Positions 52,065 to 60,529 are shown, counted from the stretch's first letter. The stretch is 64,000 nucleotides of DNA from Bacillus sp. FJAT-42376 (GCF_003816055.1 NZ_CP033906.1:2046001-2110000); one strand, 5' to 3'. Notes: generated by a model from the sequence alone, not told the origin. Numbers and translations are program-made.

Positions 52065-53312
52065 ATGAGAATCGTGCATATTCTCCGGGAAGAAAAAAAT
52101 TATGCGAGGCTTTTTTATGCGGGACTCGTAAACGGGATTGGAGACCGCTTCAGCCAAGTTGCATTGCTGTCGCTTCTTTTATATCTAACGGGCTCTGGAA
52201 TGGCTGTTGGAATTGCGATGGCTCTGAGGCTTGTGCCGTTTTTATTTTTCGGGCCGCTTGGAGGGTTTTTGGCAGACCGCTATTCAAGAAGAACGATTTT
52301 AATGACAGCTGATTTCTTCAGAATCGTTTTTGCTGTTTCATTTGTCTTTATTGACAGTGCGTCTATGATTTGGCTTGCGTACGTGAGCTCTTTTTTTCTG
52401 GCAGCGGGAGAGGCTATTTATGCCCCGGCCAGAAGGTCTTCTATCCCTTTTTTGGTCAAGTCTGAGAATCTGCAAGCCGTAAATGGGTTAGAGCAAGTCA
52501 TGCTTGGAGCTGTCCTGATTGCCGGTTCGGTTTCCGGAGGCATCGTTACCTTCTTTTTTGGGCCTGATGTCACATTTTGGCTGAATGGATTTTCCTTTCT
52601 GGCCGCTGCCTGTCTTCTTTATCAGCTTCCCGCAAAGTATGGAGCTGAAAAGGAAGAAGGAGGACAGAACAGATCTTTTATCGGGTCAATAAAAACAGTA
52701 AAACAAGTGGTGTCCGCCTCTGCTATCCTGTTTATCATTTTCCTGTTTGAGCTGACAGTTCCCGTCTTCAATGGGATTGATAATGTGTTGATCAGTGTAT
52801 ACGCTGTGCAGGAGTTTCGATTGGGGGATATGGGAGTAGGTCTCTTCTATGGATCTCTCGGGACGGGGCTTGTGCTTAGTTTTCTAGTGAGTCCGAGAAT
52901 AAAAAGCCGCTTTCTTCAAATTGGAATTTTTACTCTCTTTCTGGAAGGGATTTTTCTCATTCTGTTAAGCACAGCTTCAATACCGGCCGCCGCGTCCTTG
53001 CTCTTCGTCCTGATGGCATTTGTATCGGGAATTGGGAACGCCTGCTTTGATTCGCTCATCATGAAAGAAAGCCCTAAACATCACCAGGGGATGATTTTCG
53101 GATTTCTATCCACCATGTCAAATACATTGATGGGTCTGTCGATGCTGGGTGCCGGGATTTTACTGGAATGGATCCCGAACCGGGTTATGGGTATGCTTGG
53201 AGGGGCGGGGTTTGTGATGATTGGATGTATGTTAATGGTTTTTTATCTATTGCGCAAAAATAAAGGGGATATGCGTAAAAACACGGTTTTATCTATGGAT
53301 AAAAAAGGGTAA
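52065..53312 (+). CDS. MFS transporter, MacA/YfiS-like efflux
   Basis: A 415-residue 12-segment transporter. GIGDRFSQVALLSLLLYLTGSGMAVGIAMALRLVPFLFFGPLGGFLADRYSRRTILMTAD shows the layout of the macrolide-efflux-like group, with motif A at GGFLADRYSRRTIL. LARGE loops are short and the central linker (~195-210) is charged. The substrate is unknown. The ATG at 52065 is closest to a GCAGG site; a TTG 18 bases earlier is an alternative. The palindrome at 52021-52044 probably controls it. Confidence 0.85.
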   Translation: MRIVHILREEKNYARLFYAGLVNGIGDRFSQVALLSLLLYLTGSGMAVGIAMALRLVPFLFFGPLGGFLADRYSRRTILMTADFFRIVFAVSFVFIDSASMIWLAYVSSFFLAAGEAIYAPARRSSIPFLVKSENLQAVNGLEQVMLGAVLIAGSVSGGIVTFFFGPDVTFWLNGFSFLAAACLLYQLPAKYGAEKEEGGQNRSFIGSIKTVKQVVSASAILFIIFLFELTVPVFNGIDNVLISVYAVQEFRLGDMGVGLFYGSLGTGLVLSFLVSPRIKSRFLQIGIFTLFLEGIFLILLSTASIPAAASLLFVLMAFVSGIGNACFDSLIMKESPKHHQGMIFGFLSTMSNTLMGLSMLGAGILLEWIPNRVMGMLGGAGFVMIGCMLMVFYLLRKNKGDMRKNTVLSMDKKG

Positions 53313-53387
53313 TAAAAACTATCGGCATGAATGAACAGGCAGATAAATTTGCGATATGGAAAGCGTCGCAGCGGAGGAGGGGCACAT

Positions 53388-53657
53388 ATGATTGAAGAAA
53401 CCAGTTGGAATTCATGGCCAATGAAAAAAGAAGCTGCTATTCTTCTTTATAAAACAGATAAAGTGGAAGAATTTCTTGCTAAGTTTCCTGATACCCGCTC
53501 CATTTATCAAAAAATAGAGCTCGAAGACGAAAATTTTTCGCTTCATTTTAAAAAAGCCGCCATGGATTTGGAGGATGCTGAAAGAGAATTGAAAACAATC
53601 GGTCTTCAGCTGAAGCAGGAAATGGATAAAACCATTCAATTGATGAGGAATTTCTAA
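53388..53657 (+). CDS. Small helical protein, first of a coupled pair
   Basis: An 89-residue soluble protein, mostly helical with a coiled-coil C-terminal half (FKKAAMDLEDAERELKTIGLQLKQEMDKTIQL). It starts at the ATG after GGAGGAGGGG; a longer frame upstream is not protein-like. Its stop overlaps the next gene's start by one base (TAATG). No family recognised. Confidence 0.65.
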   Translation: MIEETSWNSWPMKKEAAILLYKTDKVEEFLAKFPDTRSIYQKIELEDENFSLHFKKAAMDLEDAERELKTIGLQLKQEMDKTIQLMRNF

Positions 53658-53896
53658 TGAAAATAAGAAAAGAGCTTCTCCGGCTGCAGCATGAAGTGGA
53701 AAAAGCAGAAAAGTCAGCAACGGAAGCCACCCGCATTCTAAATGCGATGTTCGACTCTGATTACCCTGACAGTCATTTGACCTCGACCGATTCCATTGAG
53801 CATCTAAAAGAACAAATGGATACTCAAATGATTCAATACCGGAGAAAATTAAATCATATAAAAAAACTGCTCTCAGAAGCAAGCGGATCTCATTGA
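53657..53896 (+). CDS. Small coiled-coil protein, second of a coupled pair
   Basis: A 79-residue protein, almost entirely helical (KIRKELLRLQHEVEKAEKSATEATRILNAMF, EHLKEQMDTQMIQYRRKLNHIKKLLSE). It is translationally coupled to the previous gene; the two probably form a complex. A terminator overlaps its end. Function unknown. Confidence 0.65.
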   Translation: MKIRKELLRLQHEVEKAEKSATEATRILNAMFDSDYPDSHLTSTDSIEHLKEQMDTQMIQYRRKLNHIKKLLSEASGSH

Positions 53897-53931
53897 TTGA
53901 CAGAAGCTTGCTTGATATGAGGCAGTTTTTT
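53861..53931 (+). terminator. Long-stem terminator overlapping the end of the coiled-coil gene
   Basis: AAAAAACTGC and AAGCAAGC on the left pair with GCTTGCTT and GCAGTTTTTT on the right across a 20-base loop. Confidence 0.7.
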
Positions 53932-54130
53932 GTCGTTCAGGAACAAATAGAATTAAAGACCTATTAAAGACATGTCTGTAAATTGTAAAATCATGATAAG
54001 CGGAAAATTCAGTCTATTTATTGGATCTGCGATTAGCGTGAAAGAACAGTGGAAAAATAGCCATTATCGTGCTGACTGTCCTTGAGTTGAATAATCTTTA
54101 TCAAATCTTTTTTCATTAAGGAGAACCATT

Positions 54131-55147
54131 ATGAAAACCATTCAGCAGGTCGAGGAAAAAATGACAGCTCCATCTGACGCTCTTATACAGGATATGAAAA
54201 AGGTAGACGGCGATGTTCTCATTCTGGGAGCGGGAGGGAAAATGGGACCGACTTTGGCAAAGCTTGCAAAAAATGCCCTGATGGCCGGTGGATCAAAGCA
54301 AAGGGTTATAGCCGTTTCCCGTTTCTCGGAATCTTCCACAAGAGAAGATCTTGAAAAAAACGGAGTCGAAACGATTTCAGCAGATTTATTAAGGGAGGAG
54401 CAGCTAAAAGGACTTCCACAAACAGCGAATGTTGTGTACATGGCCGGCAATAAATTCGGCACGAAGGGGAATGAGCATTTTACATGGGCCATGAATACAT
54501 ATTTGCCGGGAAGAGTAGCAGAGCATTTTCGCGAATCGCGAATTGTTTCATTTTCAACAGGTAATGTATATCCTTTAACAGAAATAAAGAAAGGAGGACC
54601 AACGGAAGAGCATGAGCCGGGTCCCGTTGGCGAGTATGCCCAATCCAGCCTGGGAAGAGAACGGATTTTTACTTATTTTTCCCATCACTACCGGATACCG
54701 ATGGTTCATTTCCGTTTAAATTATGCGATTGATATGAGGTACGGCGTGCTGCTGGAGGTAGCAAAAGCTGTGCATGCAGAACGTCCGATTGATGTGACGA
54801 TGGGGCATGTCAATGTGATCTGGCAGGGGGATGCGAATGAAATGGCGCTCCGCTCTCTTCTTCACTGCCAATCTCCGCCGGTTATTCTAAATATCACCGG
54901 GCCTGAAACAGTAAGCATCCGCTGGCTGGCCGGTCAGTTCGGAAAACGATTCAATAAAAAGCCCGAATTTACTGGCGAAGAACAGCCGGCTGCTTTAATC
55001 AGCAACGCCGCAAAATCCCATCAGCTGTTTGGCTATCCGAATGTACCGCTCCTGGACATGATTGACTGGACAGCGGATTGGGTCCTGGGTGATGGGAAGA
55101 CCATAAATAAACCGACTCATTTTCAGGAACGGCAGGGGGCTTATTAA
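54131..55147 (+). CDS. NAD(P)-dependent epimerase/dehydratase family protein
   Basis: A 338-residue extended SDR. The dinucleotide motif is DVLILGAGGKMGPTLAKLAK (~28); STGNVYPL (~140) would supply the catalytic Ser/Thr region, and the YxxxK is replaced by YAQSSLGRER, with Tyr but no Lys four residues on. The C-terminal part resembles sugar epimerases (NITGPETVSIRWLAGQFGKRF). Enzymatic activity is therefore uncertain. It is the first gene of a three-gene operon; its stop abuts the next ATG (TAAATG). AAGGAG precedes the start. Confidence 0.8.
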   Translation: MKTIQQVEEKMTAPSDALIQDMKKVDGDVLILGAGGKMGPTLAKLAKNALMAGGSKQRVIAVSRFSESSTREDLEKNGVETISADLLREEQLKGLPQTANVVYMAGNKFGTKGNEHFTWAMNTYLPGRVAEHFRESRIVSFSTGNVYPLTEIKKGGPTEEHEPGPVGEYAQSSLGRERIFTYFSHHYRIPMVHFRLNYAIDMRYGVLLEVAKAVHAERPIDVTMGHVNVIWQGDANEMALRSLLHCQSPPVILNITGPETVSIRWLAGQFGKRFNKKPEFTGEEQPAALISNAAKSHQLFGYPNVPLLDMIDWTADWVLGDGKTINKPTHFQERQGAY

Positions 55148-56197
55148 ATGGATGCATCTAAATGGAAGCTATTGAGAGAAGGAACGGTCATTCCGGCTCA
55201 TCCTCTTGCATTAACGGACAGCCGAAAGCTGGATGAAAAAAGGCAAAGGGCGCTTACACGCTATTACATGGAAAGCGGGGCCGGAGGGATGGCTGTCGGC
55301 GTGCACACGACCCAATTTGAAATAAGGAAACCCGAAATCGGTTTGTTTGAGCCTGTACTGAGAATGGCAGCAGAAGAGACAGCGGATATTGGGCGCCCCT
55401 TTTTAAAAATCGCCGGGGTATGCGGCCCGTTAAGCCAGGCATTGGAAGAAGCCATCATGGCCAGGAATTTAGGATATGATCTTGTACTTGTAAGCAACGG
55501 CGGCCTCACGGATTATTCAGAGGATGAGCTGCTGGAGAGGACGAGGCAAATCAGCGAAATTCTTCCAGTATTCGGGTTTTATCTACAGCCTTCAGTCGGA
55601 GGAAGAGTGTTATCTTATCATTTTTGGAGGAAAATGGCGGATCTGCCCGGTGTAGCGGCGATAAAAATGGCCCCGTTCAACCGATATCAAACACTTGATG
55701 TTGCAAGAGCTGTCTGCCATTCAGAAAGACGGGATGAGATTGCGCTTTACACTGGAAATGACGATAATATCGTAGCCGACCTGCTCACTTCATTCCGATT
55801 TACCATTGACGGCAGGTCAGTCGAAAAAGAGATTGCAGGGGGCTTGCTCGGACATTGGGCTGTTTGGACACAAAAAGCGGTTGGCCTGCTTGAAAAAATC
55901 AAAACGGCAAAGCAAACGGGAGAAGGGATCCTCGAGCTGCTTGCGGAGGGAACCCAAATTACGGATGCCAATGCGGCCTTTTTTGATTCGGCCAATCAAT
56001 TCAGAGGGTGTATTGCAGGGATCAATGAAGTTTTGAAAAGACAAGGGCTAATGGAGGGGAATTGGTGTCTCGATCCGGAAGAACGGCTTAGCACGGGCCA
56101 AGCGGAAGAAATCAGCCGTGTTTATAGCGAATACACGCATTTGCATGATGATGACTTTATCCGTTCACATTTGAATGAATGGACCGGGTCCCGCTAG
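55148..56197 (+). CDS. Dihydrodipicolinate synthase-family (DapA-like) protein
   Basis: A 349-residue TIM-barrel protein. REGTVIPAHPLALTDSRKLDEKRQRALTRYYMESGAGGMAVGVHTTQF matches the N-terminal part of the DHDPS/NAL family, and the Schiff-base Lys is probably in VAAIKMAPFNRYQTLDVARA. It is longer than DapA (about 290) and has lost the GTTGE motif (here GVHTTQFE). The family splits or joins pyruvate-derived units on sugar acids, so an aldolase or dehydratase of a sugar acid is plausible. It abuts the upstream epimerase gene and is 12 bases from the regulator gene. Confidence 0.82.
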   Translation: MDASKWKLLREGTVIPAHPLALTDSRKLDEKRQRALTRYYMESGAGGMAVGVHTTQFEIRKPEIGLFEPVLRMAAEETADIGRPFLKIAGVCGPLSQALEEAIMARNLGYDLVLVSNGGLTDYSEDELLERTRQISEILPVFGFYLQPSVGGRVLSYHFWRKMADLPGVAAIKMAPFNRYQTLDVARAVCHSERRDEIALYTGNDDNIVADLLTSFRFTIDGRSVEKEIAGGLLGHWAVWTQKAVGLLEKIKTAKQTGEGILELLAEGTQITDANAAFFDSANQFRGCIAGINEVLKRQGLMEGNWCLDPEERLSTGQAEEISRVYSEYTHLHDDDFIRSHLNEWTGSR

Positions 56198-56209
56198 GAG
56201 GGAAAGATC

Positions 56210-57496
56210 ATGAATCGAGGCATAGTCATAGGAATTATCGGTCCTCATGAAATCGGTGAGAGCATTCGCTCGGCTGTAAAGGATTTTCCATCACTCACGC
56301 CGGTTTTCAGACTCTCAGACCGCCTGGCGGATGCAGCAGTCTTTGCAGCAGAACTGATGGAAGAGGCGGATATCCTCCTTTTTTCCGGTAAGACTCCTTA
56401 TATTGAAGCTTTGAAGACATGTGCATTTACTATACCTGCCCACTATATTCCGCTGAAGGGATCGGGTTTATATCGTGCCATTCATTTATTGAAAAATAAA
56501 ACCCATTTATTGTCGGGGCTTTCGATTGATACGCTTTCTCCGGAACAGGTAGCCGGAGCATTAGAGGATCTCGATGAACAAACCGATTGGGTGAAAGCGG
56601 TCGAGTATCCTTCATCCGGCCTGCATCTCAAGCAAGCAGCGGAATGGAAGGCAACAGCTGTTTTGACAGGAAAAAAGGAAGTAGCGGAAGAACTTGAAGC
56701 AAAAGGGATTCCGGCTGTTTGGGTGATCCCGACAAAGGGAGACATCGTGGTCGCGCTGGAGAGGGCTTTGCTTGCAACCGAGAAAAGAAAAAGTCTGGAG
56801 GCCCAGATTGTAATTGGGATGATGCGCATTACGAATTATGAAGGGTTAATGGAAGCATCATCCGAGCATGACGTTCAAAGGCAAAAACTTCAGCTGCATG
56901 CGAAAATCCTCCGTTATGTCGAAAGCCTTGAGGGACATCTGACAGATTTAGGCGGTGAGCATTATGTGTTCGTTACAACAAGAGGAGCCTTTGAGCGAGT
57001 GACCGAAGGCTTTAAAACCATCCCGATTTTAGAGGAAACAAAGAAAAACGGGCAAATGACTCTTCATATTGGGATTGGATTTGGATACTCAGCAAGTGAA
57101 GCCGGCGCTCATTCAAGAATTGCGCTTCGTCAGGCAGCAGAATATGGGCCAAATCAATGTTTCATTGTCAGAGAAGATAAAAGTGCGGTTGGACCGCTCG
57201 AATGGTCCAGTCCACTCGTCTATAGGCTGTCATTGGCAGATGATGTTTTATTAAACATGGCAAAAAAAGCCGGGATGACAGCCGTCCATCTGGAGAGGAC
57301 GCTTGCGAAACTTCTTCGCACAGGAAAAAAACAGTTTACAGCTCAGGAAATGGCCTCGATCCTTGGAGTTACTTCGAGAACCGCCAACCGGATGATAATT
57401 CAGTGGACAGAAGCGGGCATTGCTCTTGCTGCTGGAGAAGAGAAGCTGAAGACAAGGGGGCGTCCGCGCCAGTTATATCGAATTTCTTTAGAATAG
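56210..57496 (+). CDS. Putative transcriptional regulator of the 54-57 kb operon
   Basis: A 428-residue protein. The N-terminal part (~1-190) recalls the receptor-like domain of PrpR-type regulators (GIIGPHEIGESIRSAVKDFP). The middle (~195-330) has a cyclase-like ferredoxin fold pattern (GMMRITNYEGLMEAS, LHIGIGFGYSASEAGAHSRIALRQA). The C-terminus is a helix-turn-helix (FTAQEMASILGVTSRTANRMIIQWTEAGIAL, then TRGRPRQLYRI). It is the third gene of the operon and probably controls it in response to its substrate. GGAGGG precedes the ATG. Confidence 0.75.
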   Translation: MNRGIVIGIIGPHEIGESIRSAVKDFPSLTPVFRLSDRLADAAVFAAELMEEADILLFSGKTPYIEALKTCAFTIPAHYIPLKGSGLYRAIHLLKNKTHLLSGLSIDTLSPEQVAGALEDLDEQTDWVKAVEYPSSGLHLKQAAEWKATAVLTGKKEVAEELEAKGIPAVWVIPTKGDIVVALERALLATEKRKSLEAQIVIGMMRITNYEGLMEASSEHDVQRQKLQLHAKILRYVESLEGHLTDLGGEHYVFVTTRGAFERVTEGFKTIPILEETKKNGQMTLHIGIGFGYSASEAGAHSRIALRQAAEYGPNQCFIVREDKSAVGPLEWSSPLVYRLSLADDVLLNMAKKAGMTAVHLERTLAKLLRTGKKQFTAQEMASILGVTSRTANRMIIQWTEAGIALAAGEEKLKTRGRPRQLYRISLE

Positions 57497-57518
57497 GCGA
57501 TGTTAAAGCGTGCTGCTG

Positions 57519-57574
57519 ATTTTTAACACCTGTTAGTGGAGCGGAAACCGGAGTGCAGCGCAAATCAACAGCAA
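57519..57574. repeat. Dispersed intergenic repeat, internally deleted copy
   Basis: TTTTTAACACCTGTT...AGTGGAGCGGAAACCGGAG, then CAGCGCAAATCAACAGC: both ends of the repeat are present but the central ~95 bases are missing. Internal deletion with ends retained is reminiscent of MITE-like elements. Confidence 0.75.
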
Positions 57575-57591
57575 AAGCTATAGAATAAACC

Positions 57592-57623
57592 GGACTGCCG
57601 GCAATGACGTCCGGCAGTTTTTA
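57592..57623 (+). terminator. Terminator of the epimerase/DapA-like/regulator operon
   Basis: ACTGCCGG pairs with CCGGCAGT around CAATGACGT, followed by TTTTATTTT. Confidence 0.85.
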
Positions 57624-58188
57624 TTTTCGCTGCATTATGAGGCGGTGCAGCTGTTTCTTCTATACTTTGGCAAACGGAAAAGGGGATGGGGATTGGAGTG
57701 ATGAACAAGGTTATATATGCAGTCGGAACTATTGTACATAATGATCAACGCAATTCATTCTCAGCAGATGAAGCTCTCAGCTATGGATAATGGCAGAAGA
57801 GGAAACGTGAGAAAAAGGACGAATCAGGAAGATGGACGAAGAACGGGTATGCCCGGATTAAAGTGATTGAATCAGAGAAAAAGGTGTGGAATGATCGCCT
57901 GTCATTGAACAGAAACCCTCTGTCCCAAAGCGTATAAGTGAGGGCGGACGGTCTATAAGGTAAATTCAATCAGCCGAATAGGTTCCGTGAGAATCTGCAT
58001 CGTATGAAAATCTTAAGCTTAAAGGTTTAAATGCTGTAATTTATGGAATGACTATTACAAAAGCCGTGCAGTATTACAAAACGTTGCAAAGAGATAACAA
58101 TTGGGCGGATATGGTTTCTTTTTTATTGCCAGTCCGATACAATGCCAACTGTAGCGATTTTAAATTGAATACAGCAGGAGGAGAAAAG
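57624..58188 (+). other. Long region without a clear intact gene
   Basis: About 560 bases before the SurA-like lipoprotein gene. It contains a possible broken small frame (57701-57937) and, at its right end, the promoter and leader of the lipoprotein gene. A frame from 58048 continues into that gene but lacks a ribosome binding site. Confidence 0.4.
57701..57937 (+). pseudogene. Possible decayed small gene with an internal TAA
   Basis: From the ATG at 57701 (GGGG nine bases upstream) 29 codons read VIYAVGTIVHNDQRNSFSAD-like sequence and end at TAA 57788-57790. The same frame then stays open for 48 more codons (GRWTKNGYARIKVIESEKKV) to TAA 57935-57937. No family is recognised and the evidence for coding is weak. 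Confidence 0.25.
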
Positions 58189-58956
58189 ATGAAAAAAATA
58201 ATGTATCCTCTCATCATAGGATTAATGAGCGTGGTTTTGGCCGCATGCGGAGCCCAGGATCAGGCACAGAAGGAAGAGCCAAAGAAATCAGAAGAACAGT
58301 CTAAATCGGATCAGCCAAGTCAAAAAGAGCAGCAAAAACAAATGGAAGAAATGCAAAAGAAAATGGAAGCGCAAAGAGTGGATGATAAAAAGACGGTTGC
58401 TACGGTAAACGGGCAGAAGATAACAGGAAGCGACTATAATAGTGTACTCTCCTCTACTCAAATGCAAATGCAGCAAATGGGCCAGGACCCCACTGCCAAA
58501 GAAGCGCTGAAACAAGTAAAAGATCAAACGGTCAATACGCTTGTCGGTCAAAATCTTTTGATGCAGGAAGCAGATAAAAAAGGCTTTAAAGCGTCTGATG
58601 ACGAAGTGAAGAAACAAATCGATGAGATTAAGAAGCAATACAACAATGATGAGAAAAAATTCCAGGAAGCTTTGAAAATGCAGAAAATGAATGAACAACA
58701 GCTTAATGAGCAAGTAGCAGAAAGCATAAAAATGAACAAATACGTGGAGAAAGAAATTCCTGCACCGGCAATAACGGATAAAGAGATTGAGGACTATTAT
58801 AATCAATTCGCCCAGCAAGGCGGCCAAAAACCGCCGAAGCTTGAAGAAGTAAAACCTCAAATTAAGCAGCAGCTTACTCAGCAAAAACAAAACGAAACAC
58901 TCGGCAAAAAGGTGGAAGAGCTCAAAAAAACAGCAAAAGTGGAAGTAATGATTTAA
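58189..58956 (+). CDS. SurA-N-domain-like lipoprotein (chaperone-like)
   Basis: A 255-residue protein with a lipoprotein signal (MKKIMYPLIIGLMSVVLAAC, lipobox LAAC at ~20), a Glu/Lys/Gln-rich linker (~25-65), and a SurA/PrsA-type N-terminal chaperone domain (VATVNGQKITGSDYNSVLSSTQ, LKQVKDQTVNTLVGQNLLMQEADKKGFKASDDEVKKQIDEI). The parvulin isomerase domain of PrsA is absent, and the C-terminus is the helix that closes the chaperone fold. It should be anchored on the outer membrane face and help secreted proteins fold. The ATG at 58189 follows AGGAGGAG. Confidence 0.88.
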   Translation: MKKIMYPLIIGLMSVVLAACGAQDQAQKEEPKKSEEQSKSDQPSQKEQQKQMEEMQKKMEAQRVDDKKTVATVNGQKITGSDYNSVLSSTQMQMQQMGQDPTAKEALKQVKDQTVNTLVGQNLLMQEADKKGFKASDDEVKKQIDEIKKQYNNDEKKFQEALKMQKMNEQQLNEQVAESIKMNKYVEKEIPAPAITDKEIEDYYNQFAQQGGQKPPKLEEVKPQIKQQLTQQKQNETLGKKVEELKKTAKVEVMI

Positions 58957-58959
58957 TAC

Positions 58960-58993
58960 AAAAGGGCTGACTCATTCGGGTCGGCCCTTTTTC
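58960..58993 (+). terminator. Terminator of the SurA-like gene
   Basis: AAAGGGCTGAC pairs, with one G-U, with GTCGGCCCTTT, followed by T residues. Confidence 0.85.
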
Positions 58994-59030
58994 TTCAAAT
59001 GAAAATCATCTCAGAACCGTTCGTCTGTCA

Positions 59031-59645
59031 TCATATGAGCCTGGGATAGACAAACTGGTTCTCCTCCTCATTGCCGTACCATATAAAGCCTTTCGTCAAA
59101 GAGGCAGCGACAAGGGTCGCTCCGGCGTATTCTAAATAGCTGCCAAAAGCCTGAAGCGCGTTTCCTTTCTCCTTTTTCTTTTGAAGCAAATATGCCGCCC
59201 CAATGGCTTCAAGTGCAGCTCCGAGTGAAAGGAGATACTCCCCGATTACAATGGCTTCTGCAAATGGAAGTCTTTCATCCACAAAGTTTGCTTCAATGGC
59301 TGCACCGGCTGATTGAATGGAATCGCCTAAAATATCAAGCTTCAATCCAGCGGTTTCCTCTCCTCTTAATAAAAGAATTCCAGCAACCGTGTTTGTAGAA
59401 TTTCCGGCTGCCTGAAGCCATGAACCAAGTACGGAGAACGGACGGGTCCCCAATGTGGATAAAGCAATGGCCTGCAGTGCATTACCTGTTGCTTCAACAC
59501 CGTTTCCGATGACCACTAATTTTTCGCCCAATTCGTATTCGGATTCCTTCCCGGCTACAAGAGTCTCCCCCGCAGCAGCGATGGCCGTTCCGATTGATTG
59601 AATCCATGCTCCGGTGATTTCCAGCAGTATCTCATAGCCAGCCAC
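59031..59645 (-). CDS. Repetitive hydrophobic protein, DUF6944-like
   Basis: A 204-residue Ala/Gly-rich protein made of about six copies of a motif G-x-(W/Y/S/G)-(hydrophobic)-(Q/E/L)-x-x-G-x-(hydrophobic)-x-x-A. Examples are TGAWIQSIGTAIAAAGET (11-28), IGNGVEATGNALQAI (46-60), LGSWLQAAGN (73-82), LGDSIQSAGAAIEA (106-119), IGEYLLSLGAALEAIGAA (134-151) and FGSYLEYAGATLVA (167-180). It fits the DUF6944-type repetitive proteins of bacilli, whose role is unknown. The start is a GTG with GGGAGG eight bases upstream. Confidence 0.78.
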   Translation of the reverse strand: MAGYEILLEITGAWIQSIGTAIAAAGETLVAGKESEYELGEKLVVIGNGVEATGNALQAIALSTLGTRPFSVLGSWLQAAGNSTNTVAGILLLRGEETAGLKLDILGDSIQSAGAAIEANFVDERLPFAEAIVIGEYLLSLGAALEAIGAAYLLQKKKEKGNALQAFGSYLEYAGATLVAASLTKGFIWYGNEEENQFVYPRLI

Positions 59646-59779
59646 ATCCTACGCCTCCCAGGGAAAAATATGTATGCTTCATTGTATTCAGACTGATCGC
59701 CGTTTGGCTATGCACATGTTTCTATTTAAGGAAAAGTTTATTTTAATTGATTATGCATGCTGTGGATCCTTTTGCTTCT

Positions 59780-59873
59780 TGCCATTGGATAGGGAAGCGG
59801 GAGAGACCCGCATGTGCAAAGCGTCGTGAAGACTTACCTTTTACCCTGGGATGACCGGCTGGCTTCAATCAGC
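59780..59873. repeat. Degenerate relative of the dispersed repeat
   Basis: GATAGGGAAGCGGGAGAGACCCGCA, GTGCAAAGCGTCGTGAAGAC and GGCTGGCTTCAATCAGCAG recall the order of blocks in the full copies, but both ends are eroded. Confidence 0.45.
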
Positions 59874-59911
59874 AGTCACGTTGCTGAAAAGCGGTTTGCC
59901 TGAACAAACCT

Positions 59912-59936
59912 AAAAGCCCCCCTGCATGAGGGGGGC
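59912..59936 (-). terminator. Terminator of the RDD gene
   Basis: Read leftward, GCCCCCCTCATGCAGGGGGGC is followed by TTTT. The eight-base arm pairing is nearly perfect. Confidence 0.85.
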
Positions 59937-59945
59937 GGCTCAGGG

Positions 59946-60407
59946 CTATGGCTGAACTTGCATCGGAGCCGGAGAAGCGAATACGTTCTTTTTTTTCATT
60001 TTCAATACGTGCGTTCGTGCCATCAGATCCTGGAGCCCCTCTTTCCGGCTGCTGAATGCGACAAACAGAAAAAGAAAGGGGAAGGAGGCACAAAGATAAA
60101 GGCCTATGTATCTTAACACTGCAGATTTAACCGTAATTCTTCCTCCCGAAGCGCTGACAACTTTTAATCCAAGCCAGTATTTTCCCAATGTCCCCTGATA
60201 AACAGAAGCCGGCATCGTAATTTGATAATAGAGGGACGCGGCGATGCATAGAAGAAAAATAATGCTCCGGACAATTGTATTCACCATTGTATCCGGAATG
60301 AGGAAAGTAGCCGTTAATGCAACAAGAACAAGACTTAGCAGCAAAACCGAATCAATCAGCTGAGCTAATGCCCTGATCCAAAACCCAGCGTATCGCTCAT
60401 GAATCAA
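59946..60407 (-). CDS. RDD-family membrane protein
   Basis: A 153-residue protein with three membrane segments and RDD-domain features: YAGFWIRALAQLIDSVLLL at the N-terminus, YQGTLGKYWLGLKVVSASGGRITVKSAVLRYIGLYL in the middle and SSRKEGLQDLMARTHVLK at the end. RDD proteins are poorly understood; some act in ion transport. The start is a TTG with GGAAGGGA upstream. Single gene. Confidence 0.88.
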   Translation of the reverse strand: MIHERYAGFWIRALAQLIDSVLLLSLVLVALTATFLIPDTMVNTIVRSIIFLLCIAASLYYQITMPASVYQGTLGKYWLGLKVVSASGGRITVKSAVLRYIGLYLCASFPFLFLFVAFSSRKEGLQDLMARTHVLKMKKKNVFASPAPMQVQP

Positions 60408-60529
60408 GTGAATCCCTTCCTTTCATTCAATTAATATAGTAAAATATAGTAAATTATGGTTTTATTTACCCTGAGTAAGTACAGGATAAACGTCCTGATT
60501 AAACATTATGATGAGAAGGAGGAATGGAT

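Noticed and set aside
58288..58890. A 200-codon leftward frame opposite the SurA-like gene
   Set aside because: Antisense of a Lys/Gln/Glu-rich gene gives Phe/Leu-rich open frames; the sense gene has a signal, lipobox and a strong binding site.
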